Source: Priapulus caudatus (taxonomy: Eukaryota; Priapulida; Priapulimorpha; Priapulimorphida; Priapulidae). From it: DNA of 42,367 nt. The stretch spans positions 351,382 to 393,748 of the forward strand of contig NW_014577197.1 of the NCBI RefSeq assembly GCF_000485595.1. Direction: 5' to 3'. A program made the translations under genes and the position numbers. Position 1 is the first letter of the stretch. The number at the start of each line of letters is the position of its first letter. The notes beneath the pieces were generated by a model that saw only the letters and a list, made by a program, of their open reading frames with translations, did not search any database and was not told the DNA's origin. Shown in pieces: positions 10,623-22,600 of this stretch.

Positions 10623-13600
10623 TCATGTCGTCGGTTCCCTCCATTCCCACGCGTGTAGACTGCCGTCGCTAGCAGACGACAGAATCAGGTTCGTCTGCTC
10701 CGGATGCCACGCGTGCGTCGTCACGGCGACCGCCGTCGCCGCGGCGTCCGTGTTCGCGCAGGCAGAGTGTCCGTCGTGCACAAACATCGGCCGCGCGGCC
10801 GAGCGACATCTTTCCTCGTCGCGCGGTTGCTGCGCCTCTTGCGATTGGCTTTCGGTCGGAGACGCGGAGAGGTCGTAAAGGCGTACGTTGCTGTCGAAAC
10901 CTGTCGAGGGGGAAAAATCGTGAAACGTGAATTTTATCGAGCAGAGCCAAGTATTCGCGACGGCACGCCTAAAAACTAGGTGTCTGCCTTAATGGGGACT
11001 GCAGCCTAGTAAGGAGTGCTTTGGTTTTTTCGTACTCGCGGCATTTGATGTCTGTGGGGTCTGTGTCTGTGAATTTGCCTTCTGTGTGTCAGTGAATGTA
11101 ATGTCTATGGCTGCATCTGCTCTGTATGTCTGTGACTGTATTGTCTATGGCTGTATCTGCAGCTATGAATGTGGTTTCTGTGTCTGTAAATGTAATGTCT
11201 ATGGCTGTATCTGCTCTGTATGTCTGTGACTGTATTGTCTATGGCTGCATCTGCAGCTGTTAATGTGGTTTCTGTGTCTGTGAATGTAATGTCTATGGCT
11301 GCATCTGCTCTGTATGTCTGTGACTGTATTGTCTATGGCTGTATCTGCAGCTATGAATGTGGTTTCTGTGTCTGTAAATGTAATGTCTATGGCTGCATCT
11401 GCTCTGTATGTCTGTGACTGTATTGTCTATGGCTGCATCTGCAGCTGTTAATGTGGTTTCTGGGCGTGTGAATTTATTGGCTTTGGCTGCATCTGCAGCT
11501 GGGAATTCAGATTCTGTGTCTATGGTCTAATATCTGTGGATCGGTGGCTGTGACCACATGGTGAAATACAATGAGAAAAGGCATCAGTTTCACCACACAA
11601 CTAGGAAGTTACAATTACAGAGATCAGACGCATTTGCGTGCGAGTGAGCGAAGGCACGTCAGACATTACACAGACGCAGAACCCGTACCGGATACTGAGA
11701 CAACACCAGGTGTCGCCGGCGATGCCTGCATGCAGAGGTGCTGCCACGTCTGTGCGCAGCTCATCGCAAGGTCCGCTTCCCAGTAAGTGCCGTTCACTCG
11801 TCGGGCGTCGGTGCAGAGGAGACGGCCGCCCGACGACAGCCGATAGAACCTACAACAGCTGCTGCCACCTGCTGAGCAGAACGTCCACGCGGCGTCACCC
11901 GTGCGCGTGACGGGGATTTCCGTGATCCCGGCCGTCGCCCCGTCGTCGCACCTCGTGTCCCGCAGCGTGAGCCGACCCGTGGCGCCCCCACACGTCGCGA
12001 GCGTGTGCGCGTCCGTGAACTCCATGGCGGAGGAGTCGTCCGCGACGTCATCTGATCGTGGAAAAGGGCGAGTGAACGTAAGCGAGCGCCATCTATCGAT
12101 CGCCGCCCGACGCAAGCGAACGTCAACGTCATCGCAATTAACGACATTATAAATTCTCCAGAAAACATACTGGGGTAGTTGTGTGTGGGTGTTGTGTGTG
12201 TGGGGGGAGGGGGGAGAGGAGGGAGGCTTTACATCGTACTTATTCCGTAAGCAGTTTGCCCTCTCCATCCCCACATTAATCCCAATGCAATTTTACAAGA
12301 TGATGCACTCTATTAGGTAACACTGAGCAGGGTATTATTTAACCAGGGTATCACACGCACGCGGTGAACACTCACACGTGTGTAGCGTGTTCTCGGGAGA
12401 ACTGACGTCGACGACGGAGACACGATGCGGCGAGTCGATGAAGGCGACCCTGCTGTCCGCTGCCGCCGCCGCCAGGGGGCTACCGGTCACGCCGGTCGTC
12501 ACCGTGCGCACGGGAGAGATGACGCCTGCAGCAGAACCGGGGATTAAACATGGCGGAGCCTGCGATCGGGAAGACACGTTGGATTCAACAAAAGAGGTAG
12601 ATGGGGAGAGGGGTCAGGCTGTGAGACCTGAGTTATATAACCCATCCTCAATATAGTACACGCTGCCTGGTAGTACTGCATTTCTGTATTATTCGCTACT
12701 CCCCAACATAGGAGGATAAATTCACAGGAGCATCCGTAGACTGCGCAGCATCCGTTTGAATACTGATGTACCGACCTCCTTCCTCTGAATCCAGTTTCCA
12801 CACGGTGACCCCTGTGTCTGCTGCTGTCGTCGTGGCAATGAGTCGCTCCTTGATGACACACCGCAGTGCGTGAATCGCATGCTGGCAGAATCCGCCCTGC
12901 ACAAGTCTGAAATCTCTGTCCTTGTGGAGGCCCTTGAATGAAACAAGACTCAATAACGGATGCAGGTTGCGTTGATGCGACAGTCGCTCACTCAGACTTT
13001 ACCAGAGTTGTGTGAAGCACACGTGCATTCACACGTCACCACAGATGAGCGACCAAGAGCTAATAATACACATATATACATAGAATACATCTATAGACCC
13101 TATAGGTGTTTTATATAATAGGTATTATTAGCTCTTGATGCAATGCACGCACACAATAACCAGTGACATCTATGTCGCACCAACTGCTAGGACAAGAAAC
13201 TGAAATTTGCACAAATGTCAAGCCAAACTGAAACGACTTCTTCAAAAGGAGCACATTGACACTTCCTAATGTCGCCGACAGAGAGGTGGCGCCACCTACC
13301 TGTATTTCAGCGGCAGCAAGAAGCTTGTCGGGAAGGGAAAGTTCGATGATCTCACTGCGCTTTTCCTTTTCACAACCAGCGATGACGACCGCTAGCGAAA
13401 CAATGATGGATATGTGTTGCAACAATGCTGCTCTCAAGAAATATCCCGTTTTTGTCTAATTTACCGGGTTCATACCATATCGAGGGCAATTTTTACGGAT
13501 TAAAATAATAACAAGTTTACGTAACCGCCTACCTACTGACCGAATAGCGAACCTCCCAAGTTGTGTGCTTTAAATAGTAAATAAGCTGAAAGTGGATTGG

Positions 13601-16411
13601 TGCATTGATATTCATAAAAATGGGAGAAAATGTCTATTTAAAAAATTGTTGATGCATATGATATAATGGCTATAATGCTATATAAAACGAAAGCTATGCA
13701 TTGCTGCTACTAGATCTCGTGGGCATATATTATATATTTATAGATAAATCCACAGAGCTAGTCGTAGGGTTACTTACTATTGCTAGCTGTCCACTGAATA
13801 TTTCGTGTTGGATGCTGTAGGTCATACATGTGCAAATTGTTATACCTGTATGTAATTAAAACAATTGAAAGCAAAACTTTGGCTCAACATTGGAAGAAAT
13901 GTCACGTGTAATTCACTAATTGCAGAGGCAGAACCTATGTAAAGCTAACAAAGTAATCACGTAATTATTAATGACCCTATATTTATATCGATGTTAAAGA
14001 GTTCAGCCAGGTGAATCTGAATAAGATAGACCGATTCGACAGCTAAGAGTAATAATTAATAACGCCGGTTTATTACGCATCCAAACAGCCACAGGCACTT
14101 GGAACGTCTCAATAAAAAAAATAATGGTAAATAAATGTATTTACTACCAACGTCTTAATGTTTCTCTACTCTATTTCGCCTATAATCACATGTAAATGCC
14201 AGTCAAATGCTCATCTGCAACACACAAGTACACCACATGCTAGCTGCTGCACACTGTCAGTGTCGCTCATAGGGTCTATGTCCCCCAGGGTACTGCCGGA
14301 ACGTACCCTGGGTACGGTCAGGTATACCGGAATGTACCCTGGTAACTATTTGATATGGTTAGGGTTAGGGAGTACGCGTAGGCGACTCCATAGACTCGTT
14401 AGTGGAGTAGGCGAGGTACAGTCCGGCATATTAGATAGTACCAGTGTACGTTCCGGTATACCGGACCGTACCCAGGGTACGTTCCGACAGTACCCTGGGG
14501 GACATAGACCCTCTCAGCATCAGTGTCAGTGTGCAGCAGCTAGCGTGCGGTTAGCTCTAGTACTATAGCCCGCGTTCATTAACTGCCGTGCCAGTATGCA
14601 GCGTGCGGTGTACTTGTGTGTTGCAGATGAGCATTTGACTGGCATTTACAGGTGATCATAGGCGAAATAGAGTAGAGAAACATTAAGACTTTGGTAGTAA
14701 ATACATTTCGTGTTTATTTACCTTTTTTTTATTGAGACGTTCCAAGGGCAAGGGGCAAGTGCCTGTGCAATCACTGAATCAGCTAATGTTTTACAAATTT
14801 TTCCTGCGACCACATCACAGATTGTCTCTCTCTCCTGTCTGGACGGACTTGCGGCCCCGGTTTTTGCGCGCAGCGCACAGCTCGCGGCGAGGCCGCGCCC
14901 CAACGCGAATACGCCGCCCCCTTTTTGTCCCCTTAGACAGATACCTTAGACAGGGGTCTGAAAACGCACTCCGCGAAAACTGGGCGCAATCCAACCGACA
15001 TTTTGGGATGGACGGCTTGAGGCCATCTCCAAACGGACCCTAAACTTTTTTTGGGGTGGCGCGCCTCATGGCTAAGACGTAGTGGCTCCTACAAGAAACT
15101 CCAAGAAATGCTGTCAATCAGCGATGACGCGCTCGCTCATTGGCCGCTATGCGATGACCGAGTATAGCGTTACGTCTACCACAGAGGTTTTAACGAAGAC
15201 GTGTACGGCGCTCCACGTGGGCTGGCGCGTTCTAGATGCTATCTCCAAAAGCGCCTGGCTCCGTACGTGCGAGGTTTTTATCAACCTCTTGACCCCGCGC
15301 TGCCCGTGGCGACGGCACGTCATGCGAGCACGTGCTGGCGTGGCCGTGGCAGTTTTTACACGTAGCTAATCCTACAATACGCCGCCACACTGACACACAA
15401 ATATATATATGCACATGTTTTTACGAAGACGGCAGAGCGCGACATTCCAGCCTCCCTCCTCCCCCGCGCTCACGTGGCGACCAAGCACGGTCGAAATGCT
15501 ATATCCAACAAACGCTGGCTCGGGGAGTTTTTGCGACGCGGTGACTTTCGTAGTAAATAGATTTTGTATTTATTTAGCATTACATTTTATTTAAACGCTG
15601 CAAGTGCATGCGTGTGTGCCTGGCTGCGGCAGCATTGATGCATGTATACAGATACCTTATTAACCCGTGGCGGCGGAGCGAGCGAAAGAGAGAGAGAGAG
15701 AGACAGACCGTGGGGAGTGCGAGAAAGAGAGAAAGAGAGTGGGAGAACGCCAGATAAGGTACGAAAATACGGCATGTGACGGTACGACGGCGAGGATGTA
15801 CAAACGCGTGTCAATCTATAATCGGAAAGGCCCCCCTCCAAAGCCGATGTAGCCGAGCCGATGTACGTGTCCCGAAAACTGCGCGATGTTAGGCTGCCCG
15901 CTATACGCATTCGCGCGCCCGCCTTCCTTCGGCGCGCGAATTCGTATAGCGGAGAGCGCGAGATGCTACATACAACACCCCGCGGTCGCGTGCGCCCAGT
16001 CCCGCGGAAGTGCGCGGCTTAACCGCTTTCGGGGGTCGGGGAACAACGCATCTTTTGTGCAACGCCATCTTGTACCCGGTCTCTCTGGATAGTGTTGTGC
16101 GAGGCACCACACTATCTATCGATTTCGCATCGCAAAAAAGGCTGTGTGAGCGTGTACAGTGTAGTGTACATCCGTGTACATGACTAAACTCGAGACCGAT
16201 TGTGAGTACCTACAGAGTGAGAGTAGGAAGAACGGGTCCGAGTCTAATGAGTATGCTGCTGAATCTATATAGAGTTTCTGTGAATAAAGCTAGATATCAG
16301 TCGCACATCTATCCAAATAGCTGCGTGAAACTACCTGTTGAACGACTGAAAAATCCAGTCATCTTCGTCGTCTGAATTATTTACTGCTGTTGCCATACTG
16401 GGCGCTGACAT
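10623..16411 (-). CDS. WDR73: WDR73, WD repeat-containing protein 73 (complete, seven exons)
   Basis: Exons in transcript order are 16411-16335, 13845-13778, 13391-13300, 12932-12776, 12525-12376, 12051-11689 and 10900-10623. They sum to 1185 nt (394 aa plus stop) and every intron phase agrees. The order of matches to vertebrate WDR73 (about 378 aa) is complete: an acidic start DDEDDWIFQSF, MYDLQHPTRNIQW, LHKDRDFRLVQGGF, TVWKL, HTLATCGGATGRLTLRDTR, SSGGRLLCTDAR, GFDSNVRLYD and the C-terminal VVTTHAWHP...SLHAWEW. The exon 4 donor is the weak GTCGGT, chosen because it alone fits phase and alignment length. WDR73 is a cytoplasmic, spindle-pole-linked beta-propeller protein; human loss causes Galloway-Mowat syndrome, and it has been linked to Integrator subunits with BRAT1. 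It starts 238 bp from RRP1, divergently. Intron 1 holds nested foldback elements. Confidence 0.93.
11053..11530. repeat. Tandem repeat with 94-bp period inside WDR73 intron 6
   Basis: ATGTCTATGG recurs at 11101, 11195, 11289 and 11383, an exact 94-bp spacing. Each unit is itself a half-repeat of TGTCTATGGCTGCATCTGC modules. The intron spans 10901-11688. Confidence 0.85.
13054..13137. mobile_element. 84-bp palindromic MITE-like element in WDR73 intron 3
   Basis: The ends CAAGAGCTAATAATAC and GTATTATTAGCTCTTG are perfect 16-bp inverted repeats. The interior is also roughly palindromic around CTATAGACCCTATAG. No coding potential. Confidence 0.6.
14090..14767. mobile_element. Foldback element with a second MITE nested in its loop (WDR73 intron 1)
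   Basis: The outer arms begin CACAGGCACTTGGAACGTCTC on the left and end with its complement on the right. They stay complementary through TTACTACCAACGTCTTAATG, GCCAGTCAAATGCTCATCTG and GCTAGCTGCTGCACACTG. The right arm carries about 60 extra bases. The centre is occupied by the separate element at 14271-14512. No open reading frame of note. Confidence 0.75.
14271..14512. mobile_element. 242-bp MITE with long terminal inverted repeats (AGGGTCTATGTCCCCC family, copy 1)
   Basis: The terminal inverted repeats start AGGGTCTATGTCCCCCAGGG and match over 47 bp with one mismatch. The interior reads GATATGGTTAGGGTTAGGGAG, then a segment TAGGCGACTCC...GGAGTAGGCGAGG. A second copy lies at 37081-37352 and disrupted copies at about 39405-39795. 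Non-autonomous; superfamily unknown. Confidence 0.8.
14768..15544. other. Intronic sequence of WDR73, no exon recognised
   Basis: GC-rich stretches around 14860-14930 and 15290-15350 have no recognisable coding similarity on either strand. Confidence 0.35.
15545..15620. mobile_element. Fragment related to the right arm of the 14090-14767 foldback element
   Basis: TAGTAAATAGATTTTGTATTTATTTA... followed by AACGCTGCAAGTGCATG parallels the arm sequence TAGTAAATACATTTCGTGTTTATTTA...GACGTTCCAAGGG at about 14694-14755, with moderate divergence. Confidence 0.35.
15898..15952. repeat. 22-bp inverted repeat hairpin
   Basis: CCGCTATACGCATTCGCGCG... and its complement (15931-15952) match at 21 of 22 positions around an 11-bp loop. 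It is in WDR73 intron 1, close to the promoter side. Confidence 0.65.
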
Positions 16412-16649
16412 ATTGCTTCGTACACTAGCGCCCCCTGTATTAAAAACGCTTTAAAAGTTCATAACTGCTGTAAATAGTTAAAATACCCATTAATATTTCA
16501 CTAAAGTGTCCTCTAGCTATTTAAAAAGTTTTACTGTATATTTAAAATTGATGAGATGTGTAAGAAAATGGATTTTAGTTACTATTTACCTTATAGAGAA
16601 ATTCATTTTTCTACCAACAGAGGGCATGCATGATCGAAGGTAATCCAGC
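16412..16649. promoter_or_regulatory. Divergent promoter between WDR73 (-) and RRP1 (+)
   Basis: Only 238 bp separate the two start codons. The interval is AT-rich, not a CpG island, with TATTTAAAA-like sequence in the middle. A CTCF-like core lies near each gene: AGGGGGCGC on the minus strand (16428-16436) beside WDR73, and CCAACAGAGGGC (16614-16625) beside RRP1. Transcription starts cannot be placed from sequence alone. Confidence 0.7.
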
Positions 16650-19600
16650 ATGGTGGCTGAACCAGTTGTTGAGTTCACTCCCGAGGTGCATTTTGCACAA
16701 CGCCTTGCTTGCAATGACAAAGTACAACGTGACAGAGCAGTAAAGAAACTGCGAAAATACATTGCCGCTCGTAGCTGCTCAGGAAAAGGTGTGTTGTTCA
16801 TATTTATTATAGAATCGAACCGAAGCTGTGACACAACCTGTGTCTGTGACAGAAACTTGCGGAAATCAGACCAGTCTACACACATATACAAAATTCACAG
16901 ATCGCACATGATATAGATTAGACCAATAAATTGTGCCCTAAAAATTTTTATATTCTGGTGTTATTTTAGGGCCCAATAGGCTTCCATAGACAAAACCTGT
17001 GAATTCCGACATGCAAAATGCACGACAACCTTTTTACTATTTACNNNNNNNNNNNNNNNNNNNNNNNNNNNNNNNNNNNNNNNNNNNNNNNNNNNNNNNN
17101 NNNNNNNNNNNNNNNNNNNNNNNNNNNNNNNNNNNNNNNNNNNNNNNNNNNNNNNNNNNNNNNNNNNNNNNNNNNNNNNNNNNNNNNNNNNNNNNNNNNN
17201 NNNNNNNNNNNNNNNNNNNNNNNNNNNNNNNNNNNNNNNNNNNNNNNNNNNNNNNNNNNNNNNNNNNNNNNNNNNNNNNNNNNNNNNNNNNNNNNNNNNN
17301 NNNNNNNNNNNNNNNNNNNNNNNNNNNNNNNNNNNNNNNNNNNNNNNNNNNNNNNNNNNNNNNNNNNNNNNNNNNNNNNNNNNNNNNNNNNNNNNNNNNN
17401 NNNNNNNNNNNNNNNNNNNNNNNNNNNNNNNNNNNNNNNNNNNNNNNNNNNNNNNNNNNNNNNNNNNNNNNNNNNNNNNNNNNNNNNNNNNNNNNNNNNN
17501 NNNNNNNNNNNNNNNNNNNNNNNNNNNNNNNNNNNNNNNNNNNNNNNNNNNNNNNNNNNNNNNNNNNNNNNNNNNNNNNNNNNNNNNNNNNNNNNNNNNN
17601 NNNNNNNNNNNNNNNNNNNNNNNNNNNNNNNNNNNNNNNNNNNNNNNNNNNNNNNNNNNNNNNNNNNNNNNNNNNNNNNNNNNNNNNNNNNNNNNNNNNN
17701 NNNNNNNNNNNNNNNNNNNNNNNNNNNNNNNNNNNNNNNNNNNNNNNNNNNNNNNNNNNNNNNNNNNNNNNNNNNNNNNACTCAACGAAAATCCGCCGCA
17801 CACGTGAGTAAAATGACGCATGCGTCAAATTACTCAACGAAAATCCGCTGCACACGTGAGTAAAATGACTCCATGTATACCATTATTCTGTGCTGGTGTT
17901 GGGTGGCGCCACTGGTAGCGACCGCGTGCGTGATGTGTTCTCTCTGTCGCCACAGGTTTCAGCAAAGATGAGCTGCTCAAGCTGTGGATGGGTCTGTTCT
18001 ACTGCATGTGGATGTGCGACAAGCCACTCGTGCAGGAAGATCTTGCTCGCATCATCGCACAGCTCATGCTGGGGTTTGCCCGCCCAGAGTCGGCTCTCGC
18101 ATTCGCCGAAGCTTTCTTCAGGACGATGCGACGTGAATGGTGTGTCAATTAGACGCTATCGCTCACCCATCCAGAGTGAGACACTAGCCGGTCTTTCCTC
18201 GACAGGGAGACACTAGCCGGTCTTTCCTCGACAGGGAGACACTAGTTGTCGTGCCTAGAGAGAGAGAGACACTAGTTATTGTGCCTCTAGAGGGAGACAC
18301 TAGTTGTCCAGGGTTCTCCAAGCTTTTTCATTATAGCATGGCGGGGCTGCCTTTACGGTCCTAGTTTTAGCATGTTTTAGCTAATTTTAGCATGGCGGCT
18401 ATGATATTTAGAGTGGCAGGTGCATTTTAGGATGGCGGGGCTCGACGATAGCCTGGCGGGCCGCCAGGCTATAAGTGCTCTTGGAGAACCCTGTTGTCAT
18501 GTCACCGGAGAAAAAACCTAGTGTTAAAACTTCCAGAGGGAGACAATATTGTTCATTTCTGTAGGGGGATACACTATAGTGTTAAAATGGTTATTGCAAG
18601 ATTTTTGCTCAGAAAAACTAAAAGCTGAATTTATTCTGCTGTCTCACCTGACAGCGGAAATATAACGAATGTTTACAAAAACAATTAGTTCGAAACTGGC
18701 AGTTTTCGGTGAATACGAAGGTTCTAAGACATTTTATTGTTACTCTAGACAATTGCTGTTACTCGAGCAGTAACGATACTAAGGTGTCATGAAAGTGGTG
18801 AAAACACTGGAAAACTCTCGCAATGGTTACTTTAACGTTCCTTCCTGATGCAGCGTGTTTGATTTGATTTCTGTTCTTTCATCAAATCGGCTGTCTTAAT
18901 TTTAATGGCATCCCCTTGCATGTGTAAAGAGCATGCATGGTCTGAAGTTCTGAACACATAATCAATAGTTGAATGTAATTGCAAGCCCCTTCTATACATC
19001 TCTAGTTTAGATAAAGACGTAGTTATAACGTCATGTTATAAAGTCTAAACATTGTAAATCGGTGTTAGTTTAACTTTACTCAGTAATATATATGAATTAG
19101 TGTCTGTCTTTCTTCATTATTACACGTGCATGCGTACACACGCATACGGATACATCACCGTGTGAGCACGATCATACATGCGTGTCTATGCGTGTGCGTT
19201 CATGCAGTATACTTCTACTTCTCCTTCTACTTCTACTCTATATTGGCCACCATCAACATACTGATGATTCTGCCAACGGGAGGCGCTAGTTGAGACTAAA
19301 ATAAAATTTCCCTTCTCTTTGATTTTCTAAGGGGAAAAAAAACAAAAACTAATTTTACTTAAAAAACTGCCCTGATGTCGTTTAGGCAGTAATTAGAGAC
19401 TTAAAGGAACATAGATTCTCGGCTGTCATCACTTCAGTGGGTAAGGCGTTCCACTCTGTAATAGACATATATGTCATATATGTCTCATATAGACATATAG
19501 TATATCAATGCACATCGAGGTATTGCATGCTGTCCCTAGCTGCAGACGTCCCTGTGCGGGTTGCAACTCGTGTGTAAGTGCGTACACGTACTTCCTGCTG

Positions 19601-22600
19601 TTTTCCTGCATCTCCATATCGTTTGCGACAGGTACAACATAGACGTGTTTCGCCTGGACAAGTTCCAGATGCTGGTGCGACGTTTCGTCAACCAGATCTT
19701 TGTTTTGCTCAAGAATAACAAGTGGAACAAGCAGCTCGTTGCAACAGCACTCAAAATGTTCTCGTCAGGTGTGATATATAGTATACATTAGAGGTGCGCG
19801 GTATACCGGTATACCGCGGTACGTGACCTGTACCGGTGCGTACTGCGGCACTTTGTGTGGTGTAGTGGTGTACCGATTTTTTTTAGCTATTTTTATCACG
19901 TCAATTTTATTTCACTTTCTCGTCATTGCATAGCTTTATAAATTCATCTCCGTCGATCGACACCATTCACGCTATATTCGCGTATCTCCACACCTATTCT
20001 ATATGCTTAGTAGATAGTCTGCGCTGTTTCATTTGTACATACTTTATTACTTCAGACTGGTTCTAGCCTTACGACACTCCTACTCTCGCTCATGTTTGTT
20101 CCAAAGAAATTGCAACATATAGCAAATTTTCTATGAGTGCGGCAGCGGTGCCTTTGATGGGAGAAAGGGGCGCGATCGATCACGAGCGCGTAGTGCGGTA
20201 GCGCGTTTCACTAAAGCCCGCCGCACATGGTGAGCTATCTGCTGAGCTGACGCACGAGGCCGTTGGCTCAGCAGATAGCTCACCGTGTGCGGGTAACTAA
20301 ATTCTGCACGATTTTTGGCCTCGCGAGGCTGTGAGACGGATATCTAGCGTGTTTGATATTTCTGGCCTCGCGAGGCCAGAAACCCACCGTGTGCGGGCTC
20401 CCTGAGCTATCGAGCTCAGCAACAAATATTTACCGACCAATGAAAGCGCAGGAATCGGGCATGTGATTTTAAAATGTCGGCGCCAATGGAGCAATGTTCA
20501 GGACTTTCAAATCGTACACTGTGTGCGGCCCGTGTACGCATCATACACACGCGCATGTACACTGTGTGTATATTCCTCTGACCTGTTCTTGAAATCGCGG
20601 TATACCACGGTAATACCGTGTTACTTTGGTAAAATACCAACGCTAGTATACATAGATAGTTATGATAATATCCTATTAGGAATTTTGGGGGGTGGGGTGT
20701 CTTCATGTTTTTCCACCTTACTCAGATGTTGCTTATGATCAGAATCAAATTTGTTGGTACTTTTCCAGTATGGCTAACTAAAGATGCTTATGCTATTGGA
20801 ATGCATATTTGTGCTCTGCTGAAACTGTGAAAGCATTATCTGTCAAGAGTCTTCTTTTTGAAGATGAGTCACGTTTGCATTGGGGTCATAATGTGTCGGA
20901 ATGCATTGATGTTCAAGTGGGTTCGTTAGGTGGCACCAGACATTAGTTCATCTGAACGCTCTTATGTTCTAGTGGATAAGCTACGATATCGAGGTTGGGA
21001 CGTAGGTACTGATATTGTCAAGCATCTGAATGTTCTCTTGTTGTTTTAGGGCCGCTGAGTGCTGCTGAGGAAGCATCAGTTGATGGCATTCGATTTCACA
21101 TCGCTGACATTTTCTTAGAGGAGCTAACGATGGTAATTTTAATTGGCCATTACCTCCTGTATGTGTGCTTGCATGTCTGCGTGGGTGGCAGGGGTCGAAA
21201 TTAGATTTTTATTATGGTATCCATTCGGGATACCAGGTATTGTAATCTGGTATCCCCCCCAAAGATCTGGTATCCCATTTTTTGGATAGTAATTTAAACA
21301 ATGTTGGTATCCAAAATCTTTAAATATGCAATAATAGCATTTGAAAATTATTAATATGTAATGTAATTATTATATAAAAACATGAAAACAGATTCACAGA
21401 TATGCACAGACAAGTACACTGTAGACGCATTGTCTAGACGCATTGTCTGGTTTGCTTGATACAATGTATACGCATCACATTTATGATAAGATCGCGCGCA
21501 CTCGCTCAGATGCGCTGGCGTACAAAAGTTGATAACTCAACAACCACTATCCTGATTTTGACGATTTTTTTTTTACTATCCCGGCGGGATACCAAGCATT
21601 GAAATCTGGTATCCAACACAAGAATCTACTATCCCGCGGATATCGGGATACCGCTAATTTCGCCCCCTGGGTGGGTTCGTACGTGCGTGCGTGCATCTGT
21701 ATGCACGTGTGTGTCTCTCAATCTCTGTGAGTGCATTTGTGCACGTTTGTAAGCGTGGGTGCATCTATCTGAGTGTGTGTGCGTGTGCGTGTGCGTGTGC
21801 GTGTGCGTGTGCGTGTGCGTGTGCGTGTGCGTGTGCGTGTGCGTGTGAGCATTTCGGTGGGTGTACACATGCGTGTGTCTGTCTGACGTTATTATCACGT
21901 AATTCGAAATCCAAGAACGTCTGAATACGCAAAACGTTTATATTTAGTTTCTGTTTCTTTTTCCCCTGCTTGCTTCCTTCTGACACTCGCATCATCGCTC
22001 ATCGTTCGTCCGCAGGTCAGTGCGGCCGAACTCACTGCCCGCCAGAATCTCGCATTCCTCGAGCCGTTCGCGTCGCTGCTGGCCGCCACCAGGGGCGCCT
22101 CCGTCACGAACAGGGTCTGCAAGCGAGTTTTCCACAGCATCATCTACGACTCGCCGCTCGCGCAAAAACTTCACCCGGACGACGAGGGCGACAGCGACGA
22201 TGATGACGACGATGCGGGCGAGCGGACGGTGGCGCCCCCGCGGCTATCGTTCGACTACTCCGCGATCGCCGAGCTGCTCTTTCGGACGGCGAGCGAGCGG
22301 AAGTGCGCCGCACGCAATCGAGGCGCCCTCTACCGGCTCGTCAGACGCTTCAGGGACCTGGAGGCGGGAATATTCCCGCTGGAGCCGGACCTGGATAGCG
22401 GGAGCGAGCTGGAGCTGAAAGCGAGTGACTACGATGAGGCGGTCGAGCGACTAGGTACGTCGTGTCGCGAGCATTCTATCGGTTAAACAGCATGGCACGT
22501 CGACAATCCACATGTTGATATCGTAACACGACACCCTGCCCACGTTTAGTATATATCTCTTTTTGTACCACATCAACTGCTAGGACAAAAAACATAAGGC

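Noticed and set aside
13111-13437. Membrane protein starting MRAALLQHISIIVSLAVVIAGC
   Set aside because: The hydrophobic start is intron sequence. Splice phase and alignment show the real content is WDR73 exon 3 beginning at 13391.
16961-17863. Open frames of about 280 codons on both strands
   Set aside because: They consist almost wholly of unknown residues across the 735-N gap.
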